Source: DASCQC01 sp036012865 (GTDB taxonomy: Bacteria; Pseudomonadota; Gammaproteobacteria; Comchoanobacterales; Comchoanobacteraceae). From it: a stretch of 64,000 nt of DNA. Made by a program: the position numbers and the translations under genes. Below, piece by piece: positions 41,073-51,111 of the stretch. The stretch is from NCBI GenBank assembly GCA_036012865.1, contig DASCQC010000025.1, positions 1 to 64,000 of the forward strand. Reading direction: 5' to 3'. The notes under the pieces were generated by a model. The model made no database searches and was not told where the DNA came from. It saw nothing but the letters and a program-made list of their open reading frames with translations. How positions within the stretch are numbered: position 1 is the stretch's first letter; every line of letters begins with the position of its first letter.

Positions 41073-42080
41073 ATGAAAAATATAAGCAAAGATTTAGCCT
41101 CTCTTGCTAAGTTCTTCAATGCCAGTTATATCGGTGATCCTGCTTGCAGGTTTGAGTCAATAGCGTCTGTCGGTGAGGCAAACTCTAATGATATCAGTGC
41201 TATTTTTAGCCCAAAATATAAACACTTTTTAGAAAAATCCCAAGCAGCTATTCTTATTGTTGATCCTGATATGGGAGTAGATTGTAAGCGAAATGCTTTG
41301 ATTGTTGCTAACCCTAGACTTGTTTTTGCTAAGATTTCTAATTGCCTTCACCCGAAAGAAAAAGGCCCTGCAGGTTTGCACTCAACTTGTACGGTAGGTA
41401 AAGGTTGTGCTATTGCAGAGGAAGTATCGTGTGCTCCTTATGTGACAATTGGCGATCGGGTATCGATTGGTTCAGGGTCTATGATTGGCCCAGGAGTTGT
41501 GATTGGCAATGATGTTACTATTGGTCAAGATGTTTACTTGCATGCGGGAGTTAAGTGTTACCCTAATACGTTGATTGGCGATGATTGTGTTGTACATGCG
41601 AATACTGTTTTGGGTGCTGATGGCTTTGGGTTTGTTTTTGATGAGGATAATAAAAATTGGCTAAGGGTGTCTCAAATTGGCAGAGTGTGTTTGGGACGGG
41701 CTGTGGAAATAGGTTCAAACAGTACAGTGGATTGTGCAGCCTTTAATGAAACGATCCTATCCGATGGGGCAAAACTAGGTAGCCAAGTGATGGTGGGCCA
41801 TAATGTTATCGTCGGTAAACACACGGTTATTGCCTGTAAAAGTTCTGTTGGTGGTTCCACGCAAATAGGAGATTATTGTTTGCTTGGCGGGGAAGTAGGG
41901 GTTTCAGATAACCTTGTTATTTGTGATAAGGTGACGCTAACTGGTGGGGCAAAGGTTGCAAAATCAATTCAAGTGCCAGGTGTTTATAGCTCTTCCTTAT
42001 GGCCACTAATGCCTCATAGGCAATGGGTGAAATTTGTGGTTGCGATGGTACGTCGCAATAAAAAAGAGAGAGAGCAATGA
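41073..42080 (+). CDS. lpxD: UDP-3-O-acylglucosamine N-acyltransferase LpxD
   Basis: LpxD adds the N-linked hydroxyacyl chain, the third step of lipid A synthesis. The ~335-aa protein has an N-terminal uridine-binding domain and a left-handed beta helix of hexapeptide repeats (IGDRVSIGSGSMIGPGVVIG). The catalytic His is in MVGHNVIVGKHTVIA. I chose ATG at 41073; a TTG at 41067 is the other in-frame start. It overlaps fabZ by 4 bases. Confidence 0.96.
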   Translation: MKNISKDLASLAKFFNASYIGDPACRFESIASVGEANSNDISAIFSPKYKHFLEKSQAAILIVDPDMGVDCKRNALIVANPRLVFAKISNCLHPKEKGPAGLHSTCTVGKGCAIAEEVSCAPYVTIGDRVSIGSGSMIGPGVVIGNDVTIGQDVYLHAGVKCYPNTLIGDDCVVHANTVLGADGFGFVFDEDNKNWLRVSQIGRVCLGRAVEIGSNSTVDCAAFNETILSDGAKLGSQVMVGHNVIVGKHTVIACKSSVGGSTQIGDYCLLGGEVGVSDNLVICDKVTLTGGAKVAKSIQVPGVYSSSLWPLMPHRQWVKFVVAMVRRNKKEREQ

Positions 42081-42496
42081 TACATATTGACGAAATTCAA
42101 AATATTCTTCCCCACCGTTACCCGTTTTTATTGGTGGATAGAGTCGATAGTATGGATTCAAACTCCATTAGAGCAACCAAATGTGTGACGGTTAATGAGC
42201 CTTTTTTTACAGGGCACTTTACGCGGAAAAAAATTATGCCAGGGGTATTAATCATCGAAGCGTTAGCTCAGTGTGCTGGTATTTTGCTTAAACAGAAAGA
42301 AGGTCAGCAAAAAGAATTTTTCTTAGGAGGCATCGATAAGTCGCGTTTTCGATCACCCGTTATTCCCGGCATGAGCCTAGATTTATATGCGGAGCTTGAA
42401 AAAGATAAGCAAGGGTTATATTGGTTTTCAGCTGAGGCTAGGTATCAGGATGAAGTGATGGCCAATGCTAAGATACTTTTGGTGTTAGAGAAATGA
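42077..42496 (+). CDS. fabZ: 3-hydroxyacyl-ACP dehydratase FabZ
   Basis: FabZ dehydrates hydroxyacyl-ACP in fatty acid elongation and competes with LpxA for hydroxymyristoyl-ACP. The 139-aa hot-dog protein shows ILPHRYPFLLVDRV at the start, catalytic His in FTGHFTRKKIMPG and Glu in VLIIEALAQ. It is overlapped on both sides by 4 bases (lpxD and lpxA), so the three genes are coupled. Confidence 0.97.
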   Translation: MIHIDEIQNILPHRYPFLLVDRVDSMDSNSIRATKCVTVNEPFFTGHFTRKKIMPGVLIIEALAQCAGILLKQKEGQQKEFFLGGIDKSRFRSPVIPGMSLDLYAELEKDKQGLYWFSAEARYQDEVMANAKILLVLEK

Positions 42497-43305
42497 TTGA
42501 TGAAATGGAGTTAGGTGCTATATCAGCAGTTATTCATGAAACAGCAGTGATACACCCCTCTTGTAAGGTAGGAAAAAATGTATCCATTGGGCCTTATGTT
42601 TGTGTTGGACCTAATGTTGAAATTGGTGAGGGTTGTGTGATTCATGCCCATGGGTTAATACATAAAAATACAACACTAGGCAACCAAAATACAATTCACT
42701 CTTTTGCCTCCATAGGAGGCGATGCTCAATTTCAAGGAGAGCACGATGCAGCTTCAGGGCAATTAATCATTGGAGATAGAAATATATTTCATGAATATTG
42801 TACCGTCAACAGAGGTCATGATGAATTATCTGGGGTAACTCAAATAGGTCATGATAATTATTTTATGACAAGTGCGCATGTTGGGCATGATTGTGTGATT
42901 GGTGATGGTGTTTGTTTGGTGAATGGAGCTACCCTTGCTGGTTCGGTTATCGTTGAGGATAAGGTAACCCTCAGTGCTAATGTTAGGGTTCATCAATTTT
43001 GCTGTTTGGGAAGGTTATCTTTTATTGCTGTATCAGCCGTCATAACTTTGGATGTAGCTCCTTTTGTTTTAGTGGCAAGTAAGGGCGAAACTACCAAAAC
43101 ATTTGGCTTAAATAAGGTTGGTTTGCAGCGAGCAGGAATGAGTGCAGATGATCTTTCTTTTCTAAAAAAAGCATATAGAATCTTATTTAGAAACAATGAG
43201 TCAATGGGGTCTTCTTTGGTTTTATTAGAGGGTTTTAATCACCCTTTGGGCAAGGAGTTAAAAGGTTTTATTGAGGAAAAATCAAAGAGAGGGTTGCTTC
43301 GATAG
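42493..43305 (+). CDS. lpxA: UDP-N-acetylglucosamine O-acyltransferase LpxA
   Basis: LpxA performs the first step of lipid A synthesis. The protein (270 aa) begins with hexapeptide repeats (IHPSCKVGKNVSIGPYVCVG) and has SIGGDAQF, TVNRGHDE and the catalytic His in TSAHVGHDCVIGDGV. The helical C-terminal part (LQRAGMSADDLSFLKKAYRI) is normal. Its 3' end overlaps the 3' end of the inverted lpxB by 24 bases. Confidence 0.97.
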   Translation: MIDEMELGAISAVIHETAVIHPSCKVGKNVSIGPYVCVGPNVEIGEGCVIHAHGLIHKNTTLGNQNTIHSFASIGGDAQFQGEHDAASGQLIIGDRNIFHEYCTVNRGHDELSGVTQIGHDNYFMTSAHVGHDCVIGDGVCLVNGATLAGSVIVEDKVTLSANVRVHQFCCLGRLSFIAVSAVITLDVAPFVLVASKGETTKTFGLNKVGLQRAGMSADDLSFLKKAYRILFRNNESMGSSLVLLEGFNHPLGKELKGFIEEKSKRGLLR

Positions 43306-44382
43306 CCAGTGTAAAAGAATGGATCCCATCGTTCCATCGTGATTATTAAGTTTTTTCTTCAGGTCTTTAAGTTCAGTGATTAACTTTTTTTGATAAGATT
43401 CCTGATTGAGTTTCTCAATGAGTTTAGCTAGGTTTTGAAAAGACGGTGGAATTTTTATAAGCTCAGTTAGAATGGGCTTGTTCATAATGATATTGGGCAA
43501 AGAAAAATATTTAACGTTGATGAAAGGCTTGAGTAGAAATGTGGTTATGGGGGATGTTTTGTAGATGACCCCAAAGGGGATTTGACATATTGCAAGTTCT
43601 AAGCAGACTGTACCAGATGCAGCCAACGCGAAAGAGATAGGAATACGGTGACAACTTGATCTGGAGATGTATCGGGTACGGGGTGATGATTGGGTTATAC
43701 TTTGTATATATTCTTTATGACAAGGGTCTGATTCTATGACTAATATAGAATGTTGGTTTAATTTTTTATTGCCCAGAATGGATTGTATCATAATTTCAAG
43801 GTGATTTTTTATCTCTGAAGAACGACTGCCTGGTAGGAGCGCTATGACTTTAGATTGAGGGGCATAAGTAAATAAGGGACTTTTTTCCATCGCAATTAAT
43901 GAAGGGTTCTTAGCCAGTGAATAATTCACGTTATGTTGATGGTATAGTTTAGGCTCGAACGGAAACAGGCAAACAACATGATCAATATATTTTTTGATGG
44001 CATGGATTCGGTGTTTTCTCCAGGCCCAAATTTGGGGGGGTGCGATATAAATAACTTTTATGCCAAGCTTCTTATGAGCATATTTAGCAAGCCTTAAATT
44101 GAATTCAGGGCAATCAATAACAATAAGGGCTTGTATGTTTTTATTGGTTTTTAATGCTTGCTTTAGGGTGTTGAGTGCTTGAATGTTTTTATATAATTTT
44201 TGAAAAGTTTCAGCAAGACCTACAGCACCTAAGTCATTGGAATTGACTAGCGTAGTCAAGCCTGCTTGTTGTGATAATGTTCCCCCCATACCGATAAAAT
44301 TAATGGAGGGATTGTTTTGAATTAATTGAGACGCGTGGTGATCACCTGAGGCTTCAGCTGCTGAAATCATTAGTGTGGTCAT
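43282..44382 (-). CDS. lpxB: Lipid-A-disaccharide synthase LpxB
   Basis: LpxB joins UDP-diacylglucosamine and lipid X at the inner membrane. The 366-aa protein has MISAAEASGDHHASQLI at the N-terminus, PPQIWAWRKHR, LLPGSRSSEIKNHL and the late VCLELAICQIPFGVIYK segment. In relatives lpxB is on the same strand after lpxA; here it is inverted and converges on lpxA with a 24-base overlap of the coding ends. It is preceded by a HAD phosphatase gene with 4 bases overlap. Confidence 0.94.
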   Translation of the reverse strand: MTTLMISAAEASGDHHASQLIQNNPSINFIGMGGTLSQQAGLTTLVNSNDLGAVGLAETFQKLYKNIQALNTLKQALKTNKNIQALIVIDCPEFNLRLAKYAHKKLGIKVIYIAPPQIWAWRKHRIHAIKKYIDHVVCLFPFEPKLYHQHNVNYSLAKNPSLIAMEKSPLFTYAPQSKVIALLPGSRSSEIKNHLEIMIQSILGNKKLNQHSILVIESDPCHKEYIQSITQSSPRTRYISRSSCHRIPISFALAASGTVCLELAICQIPFGVIYKTSPITTFLLKPFINVKYFSLPNIIMNKPILTELIKIPPSFQNLAKLIEKLNQESYQKKLITELKDLKKKLNNHDGTMGSILLHWLSKQPSL

Positions 44383-45029
44383 GGGTTTAATTCCTGGAGG
44401 GCCTCATCCATGTTTGCCCACTTAAAATGTAGGGGTAAATGGTTGAGGTCTTCCCATCTTCCATAGCCGTATTCTACCCAGGCCGCATCGCACTTCAAGG
44501 CTTGGGCAAATGAAATATCGACAATGGTATCGCCGATGACCAACCTTTTAATGGAGGGTTGAGTAAGTTTATCGGGGAGTAACTCAAAGAAAGGCATTTT
44601 ATTGGGTTTTATGGCCTGAAGTGGAGTTGATCCTAGAATGCGATCGGGTTGAGTAATATTAAAGTGATGACAAATCGCATCTAACGTTGTTTGTTGACGG
44701 TTCGATACAATCCAAACTGTGTACTGGGTACACATAGACTCTAGAAAAGTTAGAGCTAATGGGTACCAACTGCCGTGTTTAATAGCATCTTCTGGATGGT
44801 TTTCTAGGTAGTATTTTATCATTTCATCCATTAAAGGGTGTGCATTTGAGGTCAGTTCAGAAAGCATGGATTTGAGTGAAAGACCTCGTCGGATTAATGA
44901 TTCTATCAAGGTTGGTGATGAAGGGAGCTGAAAATGTAGTAGAGTTTTCTCTAGGCTTTTGACAACAGCTGGGTGGCTATCAAATAAGGTGCCATCAAAG
45001 TCAACGATAATATGGTCATATTTTGTCAT
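44379..45029 (-). CDS. HAD-superfamily phosphatase (phosphoglycolate phosphatase-like)
   Basis: The 216-aa protein from the ATG at 45029 starts MTKYDHIIVDFDGTLFDSHP, motif I with the nucleophilic Asp. Motif II is in TVWIVSNRQQTTL, Lys of motif III in AIKPNKMPF and motif IV in LVIGDTIVDISFA. The helical cap lies between motifs I and II. Substrate cannot be told; Gph-like is a guess. The frame is open to 45083, but that extension lacks family similarity. It is coupled to lpxB by a 4-base overlap. Confidence 0.87.
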   Translation of the reverse strand: MTKYDHIIVDFDGTLFDSHPAVVKSLEKTLLHFQLPSSPTLIESLIRRGLSLKSMLSELTSNAHPLMDEMIKYYLENHPEDAIKHGSWYPLALTFLESMCTQYTVWIVSNRQQTTLDAICHHFNITQPDRILGSTPLQAIKPNKMPFFELLPDKLTQPSIKRLVIGDTIVDISFAQALKCDAAWVEYGYGRWEDLNHLPLHFKWANMDEALQELNP

Positions 45030-45306
45030 GTTTGAATCGTAGTTAAAGATGTCTATAATGGCAATATTTACTCGTAAAATCAAGGCGTAATTTTGTGATA
45101 AGTTGATGCGATAGCCAAGGTTGCTCGAGGAAAAAATATTTTTATGGTATAGAAATGATAATAAATCAAGGGGTTTTAATTGTTTTATATACCAAATATG
45201 ATCTCGACAGAGGGGTGATATATTGAGTGGTGAAATTCATTAAATGTTCTGGAGATTATGATGATTTTATCGCATAATGCTGTATAAATATTTGAGGGTT
45301 TTGGGT

Positions 45307-45891
45307 ATGGCTGACACTATAGTTGCGGGTGTTGATGAAGCAGGGAGGGGCCCTTGGGCTGGACCTGTTGTTGCAGCAGCAGTGATGCTTCCTCTTAACT
45401 TTTCTTGGTCAGGCCTTACCGACTCAAAAAAAATGACGAAGAAACGAAGAGATATCGCTAGAAATGTTATTACTCAAGAATCTATTGCTTGGTCTATTGC
45501 CTGGTCTACGGCAGAAGAAATTGATACAATGAATATTCTAGCAGCCACTTTGCTGGCAATGAAAAGAGCAGTCCAAGGTTTATGGGTCAAGCCCAAAGAG
45601 GTTTTGGTAGATGGGCATATGCTGCCTGATTGGGATTACTCATCTAAAGCTATTATTCAAGGAGATTTGCATTGTTTGCAAATTTCAGCCGCTTCTGTTT
45701 TAGCTAAAACTTTTCGAGATGATTTATTGCATGTTTATGATCATGTTTATCCAGGTTATGGGTTTGCAAACCACAAGGGGTACGGGACTAAAGAGCATCA
45801 ACAGGCTCTTCAGAAATTAGGCCCCTGCAAAGCTCACCGTAAAAGCTTTGCTCCAGTCAGAAGGTGTTTAGAGGTTATGGCATGCAACTAA
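45307..45891 (+). CDS. rnhB: Ribonuclease HII RnhB
   Basis: RNase HII removes ribonucleotides misincorporated in DNA. The ~194-aa protein has VAGVDEAGRGPWAGPVVAAA with the Asp-Glu metal pair, DSKKMTKKRRD, VLVDGHMLPDW and AASVLAKTFRDDLL, then GYGTKEHQQAL. I chose ATG at 45307 next to a GAGGGTTTTGGG region; an in-frame start at 45277 would add ten residues. The end overlaps dnaE, which is the conserved rnhB-dnaE arrangement. Confidence 0.95.
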   Translation: MADTIVAGVDEAGRGPWAGPVVAAAVMLPLNFSWSGLTDSKKMTKKRRDIARNVITQESIAWSIAWSTAEEIDTMNILAATLLAMKRAVQGLWVKPKEVLVDGHMLPDWDYSSKAIIQGDLHCLQISAASVLAKTFRDDLLHVYDHVYPGYGFANHKGYGTKEHQQALQKLGPCKAHRKSFAPVRRCLEVMACN

Positions 45892-48800
45892 AAGAGTTTG
45901 TTCATTTACAGGTGCATACTGAGTACTCGGTTCATGAAGGCATTGCCAAACTTGGAGCCTTGGTTGATCAGGCCAAAGAGAATCAAATGAACGCCATGGC
46001 AATCACAGATTTATCGAATGTGTTTGCTTGGATAAAGTATTATAAAAAAATGATTGCAGGGGGGGTTAAACCTCTTATTGGTACGGAGTTTCTGGTCAGT
46101 TTGAAAGGACGTTCTTATAGGATGATCGCCCTAGCTAAAAACAATCAGGGTTACCAACAGCTTATTCATGCTATCACCTATGCCTATCAACACTCCGTGC
46201 ATGAGCATCTTCCCATGTTGAGTTTAGATTGGCTCATGAACCAAGAAACGTTGGAGTGGGTTATTATATCCCCGGGACGACAAGGCCTTGTTGAAGCTAA
46301 CCCCGCGTTGATTAGTCGATGGGCAGAGACGTTTAAGGATAGTTTTTATTTAGGGCTTCATCGCCTTTCTAAAGCAGATAAAGCATGTTTTGATGCTTCG
46401 TTAAAATTAGCCAGTGAAATGGACTTGCCTGTGGTGGCTTTAAATGGAGTGTGTTTTAATCATAAAGAAGACTATGAAGCCCATGAAGCCAGGGTTTGTA
46501 TCAACCATGGAGAGTTGCTCGGAGGCAGTGATAACCGTTCAGATTTCTCACCTGAACAGTACGTAAAGAGTCAACAGGATATGGTGACTTTGTTTGCAGA
46601 TGTTCCTCAGGCTGTTGTGAATACTGTTGAAATTAGCAAGCGTTGTACTGTATCGATGAAGTTTGATCAAACTTACCTGCCGGAAATTATTCCTGAAGGC
46701 TATGATTCAGTTGAAAGTTATTTTGAAAAAGCATCAAAAGATGGTTTGGAACTTCGTTTAAAGCAGTTAAGGGTTGAAGATCGCAAACCTTATGATGAGC
46801 GCCTTGAGATTGAGTTAGCTATTATTAACAACATGGGCTTTTCAAGTTATTTTATGATTGTAGCTGACTTTATTCAATGGTCCAAAGATCAGGGAATTCC
46901 GGTAGGCCCAGGTCGAGGTTCAGGGGCAGGTTCTTTGATTGCCTATGTTTTAGGTATTACCGAATTAGACCCTTTAGAGTATCAGTTGCTTTTTGAAAGA
47001 TTTTTGAACCCTGAAAGGGTTTCAATGCCGGATTTTGATATTGACTTTTGTATGATCGGCAGAGATCGTGTGATTGAATACGTCGCTCAAAAATATGGTC
47101 GTGATAGCGTGGCTCAAATTATTACCTACGGCACCATGGCAGCTAAGGCTGTGATTCGTGATGTGGGACGAGTCATGGGGCAGCCTTATGGGTTTGTTGA
47201 TAAAATAGCGAAATTGGTCCCTTTTGAAGTCGGCATGACCCTTGAGAAAGCGCTTGCTCAAGAACCTGCTTTAGGGGATATGATTAAGCAAGATGAAACG
47301 GTTGCAGAGTTAATGAAATTAAGTCGAAGGCTTGAAGGCGTTATTCGTAATGTAGGTAGGCATGCAGGGGGTGTTGTTATTGCACCAAAGCCGCTTTCAG
47401 AATTTACGGCATTGTATTGTGAGTCGGATGGTTCAAACTTAGTCACTCAATTTGATAAAGATGATATTGAGCAAATAGGTCTTGTAAAGTTTGACTTTTT
47501 GGGTTTAAGAACATTAACAATTATTGATTGGGCGATTAAAAATGTAATCAGACGTTCGGACCTCAAGATTGATATTAATACCATTCCCTTGGATGATTTA
47601 TCAACATTTCAACTGTTAAAAAAATGTTCAACTGATGGGGTATTTCAACTTGAATCACAAGGTTTTAAAGATTTAATACGACGATTAAAGCCGGACTGTT
47701 TTGAAGATCTCATAGCATTGGTCGCTTTGTTTAGGCCCGGGCCCTTACAATCTGGGATGGTTGATGATTTTGTTGATCGAAAGCATGGTCGAGCAGAGGT
47801 TAAATATTTACACCCTGCCTTAGAGCCTATCTTGTCGACAACCTATGGTGTGATTTTATATCAAGAGCAGGTGATGCAGATTGCTCAAGTATTGGCAGGG
47901 TATACATTAGGGGCAGCAGACCTTTTAAGACGAGCCATGGGGAAGAAGAAGCCAGAAGAGATGGCAAAGCAGAGAAAAATATTTCTGAAAGGCTCTAAAA
48001 CCCTCAATATAGATGGAGGAGTAGCGGGTCAGATTTTTGATTTAATGGAAAAATTTGCCGGTTATGGTTTTAATAAGTCGCATTCAGCTGCGTATGCTCT
48101 TATTTCTTATCAAACAGCATGGTTGAAAGCTAATCATACAGAAGCCTTTATGGCGGCAGTGTTATCTTCTGATATGGATAATACGGATAAAGTTTTGTAC
48201 AGTATTCGAGCAACCAGGGCCTGTAAGTGTAAAGTGTTATCCCCGGATATTCATCAAAGTGAATACATGTTCACAGTTACTAATGATAAGGAAATATTGT
48301 ATGGGTTGGGTGCTATTAAGGGCTTAGGTCAACAGGTTATTGAAGATCTTATTAGTGCTCGGGAGAAGGGCGGTGTCTTTAAGGATTTATTGGATATTTG
48401 TTTGAGGGTCGATCAACGCTTAAATCGACGCACACTAGAGGCTTTGATTGCCAGTGGGGCACTGGATGGGTGGAAGATAGATCGAGGCATCTTATTTGCA
48501 TCAGTTAATAAAGCGCTTAAACATCGAGACCAGGTCAAAGAGGAGCAGAAAAGTGGTCAACAAGATTTATTTGCTCAAGTTTCAAGTGAGGGTGTTGTTA
48601 ATAGTTTTAAGTATGTAGATGTCGCTAAGTGGACATTAATAGAGCGACTCGAGAATGAAAAAAATGCTTTGGGTTTTTATTATTCAGGTCATCCGACTCA
48701 ACAGTTTGCAAAAGAATATCAATTCTTGGGGTTAAGTCCTGCAGCAAGTTTAAACCGAAACCCTAATGGGTTGGTGAGCTTTTTAGGGCAATTGCAAGGT

Positions 48801-49268
48801 ATGAGAACACTGATTAACAAGAAGGGCAAGCGGTTTGCTTTTGCAACATTGGTAGATTATACCGGTCAAATTGATGTTTTATTAACAGAGCCTATTATTA
48901 ATGAATATAGACACTTATTACAAAATGACGTTTTATTGGTGGTTGAGGGAACTTGCTCAAAAGATGATTATTCTGGGCGATGTCGAATGAAATGTCAGCG
49001 CATTGTTGACTTGGCAAGTTTTCGTGAGTCCATGGTTAACTTTTTATCTGTTGAACTGAACTCTACGTCTTCTTTCTCAGAAGAACTAATCAGGATGAAC
49101 TATGTGTTTAAGCGTTTTCAAGGGCAATGTGAAGTTAGATTAAAATATCATTTTCAGGAAGGTTATGTAACGTTTCCCTTAAAAACAACAAGCGTACAAA
49201 TTTCAGATGAGTTCTTGAAAACTTTGCGTGAGATTCCCTGCATTAAGTCAGCAGAGCCAACGTATTAA
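45882..49268 (+). CDS. dnaE: DNA polymerase III subunit alpha DnaE
   Basis: DnaE is the replicative polymerase. The ~1128-aa protein begins with the PHP domain (FVHLQVHTEYSVHEGIAKLG), has GPGRGSGAGSLIAYVLGIT and the catalytic Asp motif MPDFDIDFCM near residue 390-400, the fingers segment FRPGPLQSGMVDDFV, YGVILYQEQVMQIAQ, and a C-terminal OB-fold region around SFLGQLQGMRTLINKKGKRF. Length is slightly below E. coli (1160). The ATG at 45882 has AGAGGT upstream and gives the family N-terminus; a GTG at 45864 is the alternative. Confidence 0.98.
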   Translation: MQLKEFVHLQVHTEYSVHEGIAKLGALVDQAKENQMNAMAITDLSNVFAWIKYYKKMIAGGVKPLIGTEFLVSLKGRSYRMIALAKNNQGYQQLIHAITYAYQHSVHEHLPMLSLDWLMNQETLEWVIISPGRQGLVEANPALISRWAETFKDSFYLGLHRLSKADKACFDASLKLASEMDLPVVALNGVCFNHKEDYEAHEARVCINHGELLGGSDNRSDFSPEQYVKSQQDMVTLFADVPQAVVNTVEISKRCTVSMKFDQTYLPEIIPEGYDSVESYFEKASKDGLELRLKQLRVEDRKPYDERLEIELAIINNMGFSSYFMIVADFIQWSKDQGIPVGPGRGSGAGSLIAYVLGITELDPLEYQLLFERFLNPERVSMPDFDIDFCMIGRDRVIEYVAQKYGRDSVAQIITYGTMAAKAVIRDVGRVMGQPYGFVDKIAKLVPFEVGMTLEKALAQEPALGDMIKQDETVAELMKLSRRLEGVIRNVGRHAGGVVIAPKPLSEFTALYCESDGSNLVTQFDKDDIEQIGLVKFDFLGLRTLTIIDWAIKNVIRRSDLKIDINTIPLDDLSTFQLLKKCSTDGVFQLESQGFKDLIRRLKPDCFEDLIALVALFRPGPLQSGMVDDFVDRKHGRAEVKYLHPALEPILSTTYGVILYQEQVMQIAQVLAGYTLGAADLLRRAMGKKKPEEMAKQRKIFLKGSKTLNIDGGVAGQIFDLMEKFAGYGFNKSHSAAYALISYQTAWLKANHTEAFMAAVLSSDMDNTDKVLYSIRATRACKCKVLSPDIHQSEYMFTVTNDKEILYGLGAIKGLGQQVIEDLISAREKGGVFKDLLDICLRVDQRLNRRTLEALIASGALDGWKIDRGILFASVNKALKHRDQVKEEQKSGQQDLFAQVSSEGVVNSFKYVDVAKWTLIERLENEKNALGFYYSGHPTQQFAKEYQFLGLSPAASLNRNPNGLVSFLGQLQGMRTLINKKGKRFAFATLVDYTGQIDVLLTEPIINEYRHLLQNDVLLVVEGTCSKDDYSGRCRMKCQRIVDLASFRESMVNFLSVELNSTSSFSEELIRMNYVFKRFQGQCEVRLKYHFQEGYVTFPLKTTSVQISDEFLKTLREIPCIKSAEPTY

Positions 49269-49294
49269 ATATTATATTGATTATTTAATGGTTT

Positions 49295-51022
49295 CTAGAT
49301 ATTTAATCCTTTCATCGATATCATGGGCTGTTCTACAGGCGCAAACTGTTGATTGGGATCTTTTAAAGTATGGGTAGCTGAAGGACCTAGCTTAGGTGTT
49401 ATATTAATAGGTGTGTTGAAGCCTGATGTTGAATCACTGAAGCTACTGTAGCGTTCTTCTGGGTTTGTGATAAATTTGTCTATGCTATTATAAGTAGTAT
49501 ATTGGTAAGAGCTCATTGAAGCATAGTGGTTACCGTTGAGGTGATCGATGAGGCTTGATGAGAGAGGTTTAAATAAATCTTTTTGAAAATGATGAATAAA
49601 GTCATAAGTTTTTTTATGATTAAGGCCTAAGTGAGTTCTTTGAGCGTTGATCATGATTTTCCAATGTAGTTCATAGGGGTAGCGGTTATCTTTGGTTATT
49701 GTTTTAAGCGTTTCAATACAGGATTGTTCTTGAGATAGTAATATGAGTGCTAATTTATGGAAAGGTTTTGTGCTAATCCTTAGTTCTGATGGTTGGCTCA
49801 ATAAGTAATAAATGACTCTAAGGTTGGATGGCTGCATAAGATCTTCAAAAACATTTAAAATTTCTAATAGAGCTTCATTTCTTGGTGAAGTATTGATCAA
49901 CGTTAGGATGTCTCTCAAGCTGGTCATGAAGAAGACCACCTCTTTGACTACACCATATGAGGAGGCTTTTTCGATGATATGATTTAGTTTAGTGCTAATG
50001 GATCCATTTAAAGAATTATTTTCAGCATAATGTTTGATGGCTACTTGTTTTGTTAAGATAAGCTTATCACGGAAATCTAAGTACTCTTGTTGAGTACATG
50101 TTTCAAGAATAGTGTCGAGGGTTTCAAGATAGCCTCTAGATTTTTTTTGTGCCTCTTCAATAAGGAACTCTACCCGTTCTTTTGGAGCACATGTATGGAG
50201 CATCATCTCTATTGATTGAAGGTAGCTTCTAGGTTCTTTTTTCGACTCTGAGATTAGCAGGATACTATTCATATACATTTCGAGTAGGCTTGAATTGTAG
50301 TGGTGCTTAGTGATGAATTGTATAATTTCCTCGTATTGAACTGAGGGTTTATGGTTGTCTTCAAGTGAAGGGGAATGACTGGATAGTATCGTTCCTAGGT
50401 AGTTATTGGCTAATTCATTCATTATTCCGAATAGATTATCCCCAGGCTTAGGGTGTTGTTGCAAATTTTTTAAGGCTATTTCACAGCAGAACATAGCATC
50501 ATTGTAGAGCATTTCCCATATGTATTTAGGTAATTCGGATGAAGTTTTGTTGCATAGATCGACAGATAGAACAATGAAAGTGTCTAAATGATCTTCGTTG
50601 TCAATGATTTGGCTATGTATTAGAGCATTATAAAGTTGTAGCTCTGCTCTGGCATTTGTTTTTTGGTGGGGCAACCGGGTATTTTTAGTCGAGTTTGTTT
50701 TGGTAGATAATTCAACGGGAATGCCGAGTGTGTTGGAAATTCTGGAAGGTATGTCTTCCGGGTATTTAGGCTTTTTATATTTTCTTTTGTGAACACCCGT
50801 CATTAAGAGATAAGTGTCAGGGAATTTCCATGTTTTTCCCAAGTTTTTCATGAGTGTAGAAAATGGTTTTATATTACAAGGATCGACGGTTAATTCTTTT
50901 TGGGTTTTTACCCAGTCTTCATAGGTTTCTTCAGCTTGTTGTAGGGTGTGTTTTATCTTTTGCAAATCAACAAAATTTTGCGGTTTCGAGTATTTGGTAG
51001 GGGTGTTATAAAATTTATGCAT
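49295..51022 (-). CDS. Helical-repeat protein, 575 aa, unknown function
   Basis: No family recognised and no signal peptide. The sequence looks like an alpha-solenoid. Two adjacent units of about 33 residues are clear: PRSYLQSIEMMLHTCAPKER and SRGYLETLDTILETCTQQEY, each with a Tyr-Leu...Thr-Cys pattern. The first ~90 residues are basic with KKPKYPEDIPSR, and the last ~60 are Ser/Thr/Pro-rich and probably disordered. It is 26 bases from the convergent end of dnaE. The alpha-solenoid architecture and isolated position suit an adaptor or effector; this is inference. Confidence 0.75.
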   Translation of the reverse strand: MHKFYNTPTKYSKPQNFVDLQKIKHTLQQAEETYEDWVKTQKELTVDPCNIKPFSTLMKNLGKTWKFPDTYLLMTGVHKRKYKKPKYPEDIPSRISNTLGIPVELSTKTNSTKNTRLPHQKTNARAELQLYNALIHSQIIDNEDHLDTFIVLSVDLCNKTSSELPKYIWEMLYNDAMFCCEIALKNLQQHPKPGDNLFGIMNELANNYLGTILSSHSPSLEDNHKPSVQYEEIIQFITKHHYNSSLLEMYMNSILLISESKKEPRSYLQSIEMMLHTCAPKERVEFLIEEAQKKSRGYLETLDTILETCTQQEYLDFRDKLILTKQVAIKHYAENNSLNGSISTKLNHIIEKASSYGVVKEVVFFMTSLRDILTLINTSPRNEALLEILNVFEDLMQPSNLRVIYYLLSQPSELRISTKPFHKLALILLSQEQSCIETLKTITKDNRYPYELHWKIMINAQRTHLGLNHKKTYDFIHHFQKDLFKPLSSSLIDHLNGNHYASMSSYQYTTYNSIDKFITNPEERYSSFSDSTSGFNTPINITPKLGPSATHTLKDPNQQFAPVEQPMISMKGLNI

Positions 51023-51111
51023 GAGCTCAAATTTAAAAATAGAAATAAAAAAGATAGTGGATTGTAGAGGTTTTGTAAAGCAAAAAATACTTTTAATTAT
51101 GTGTGCCTAAG

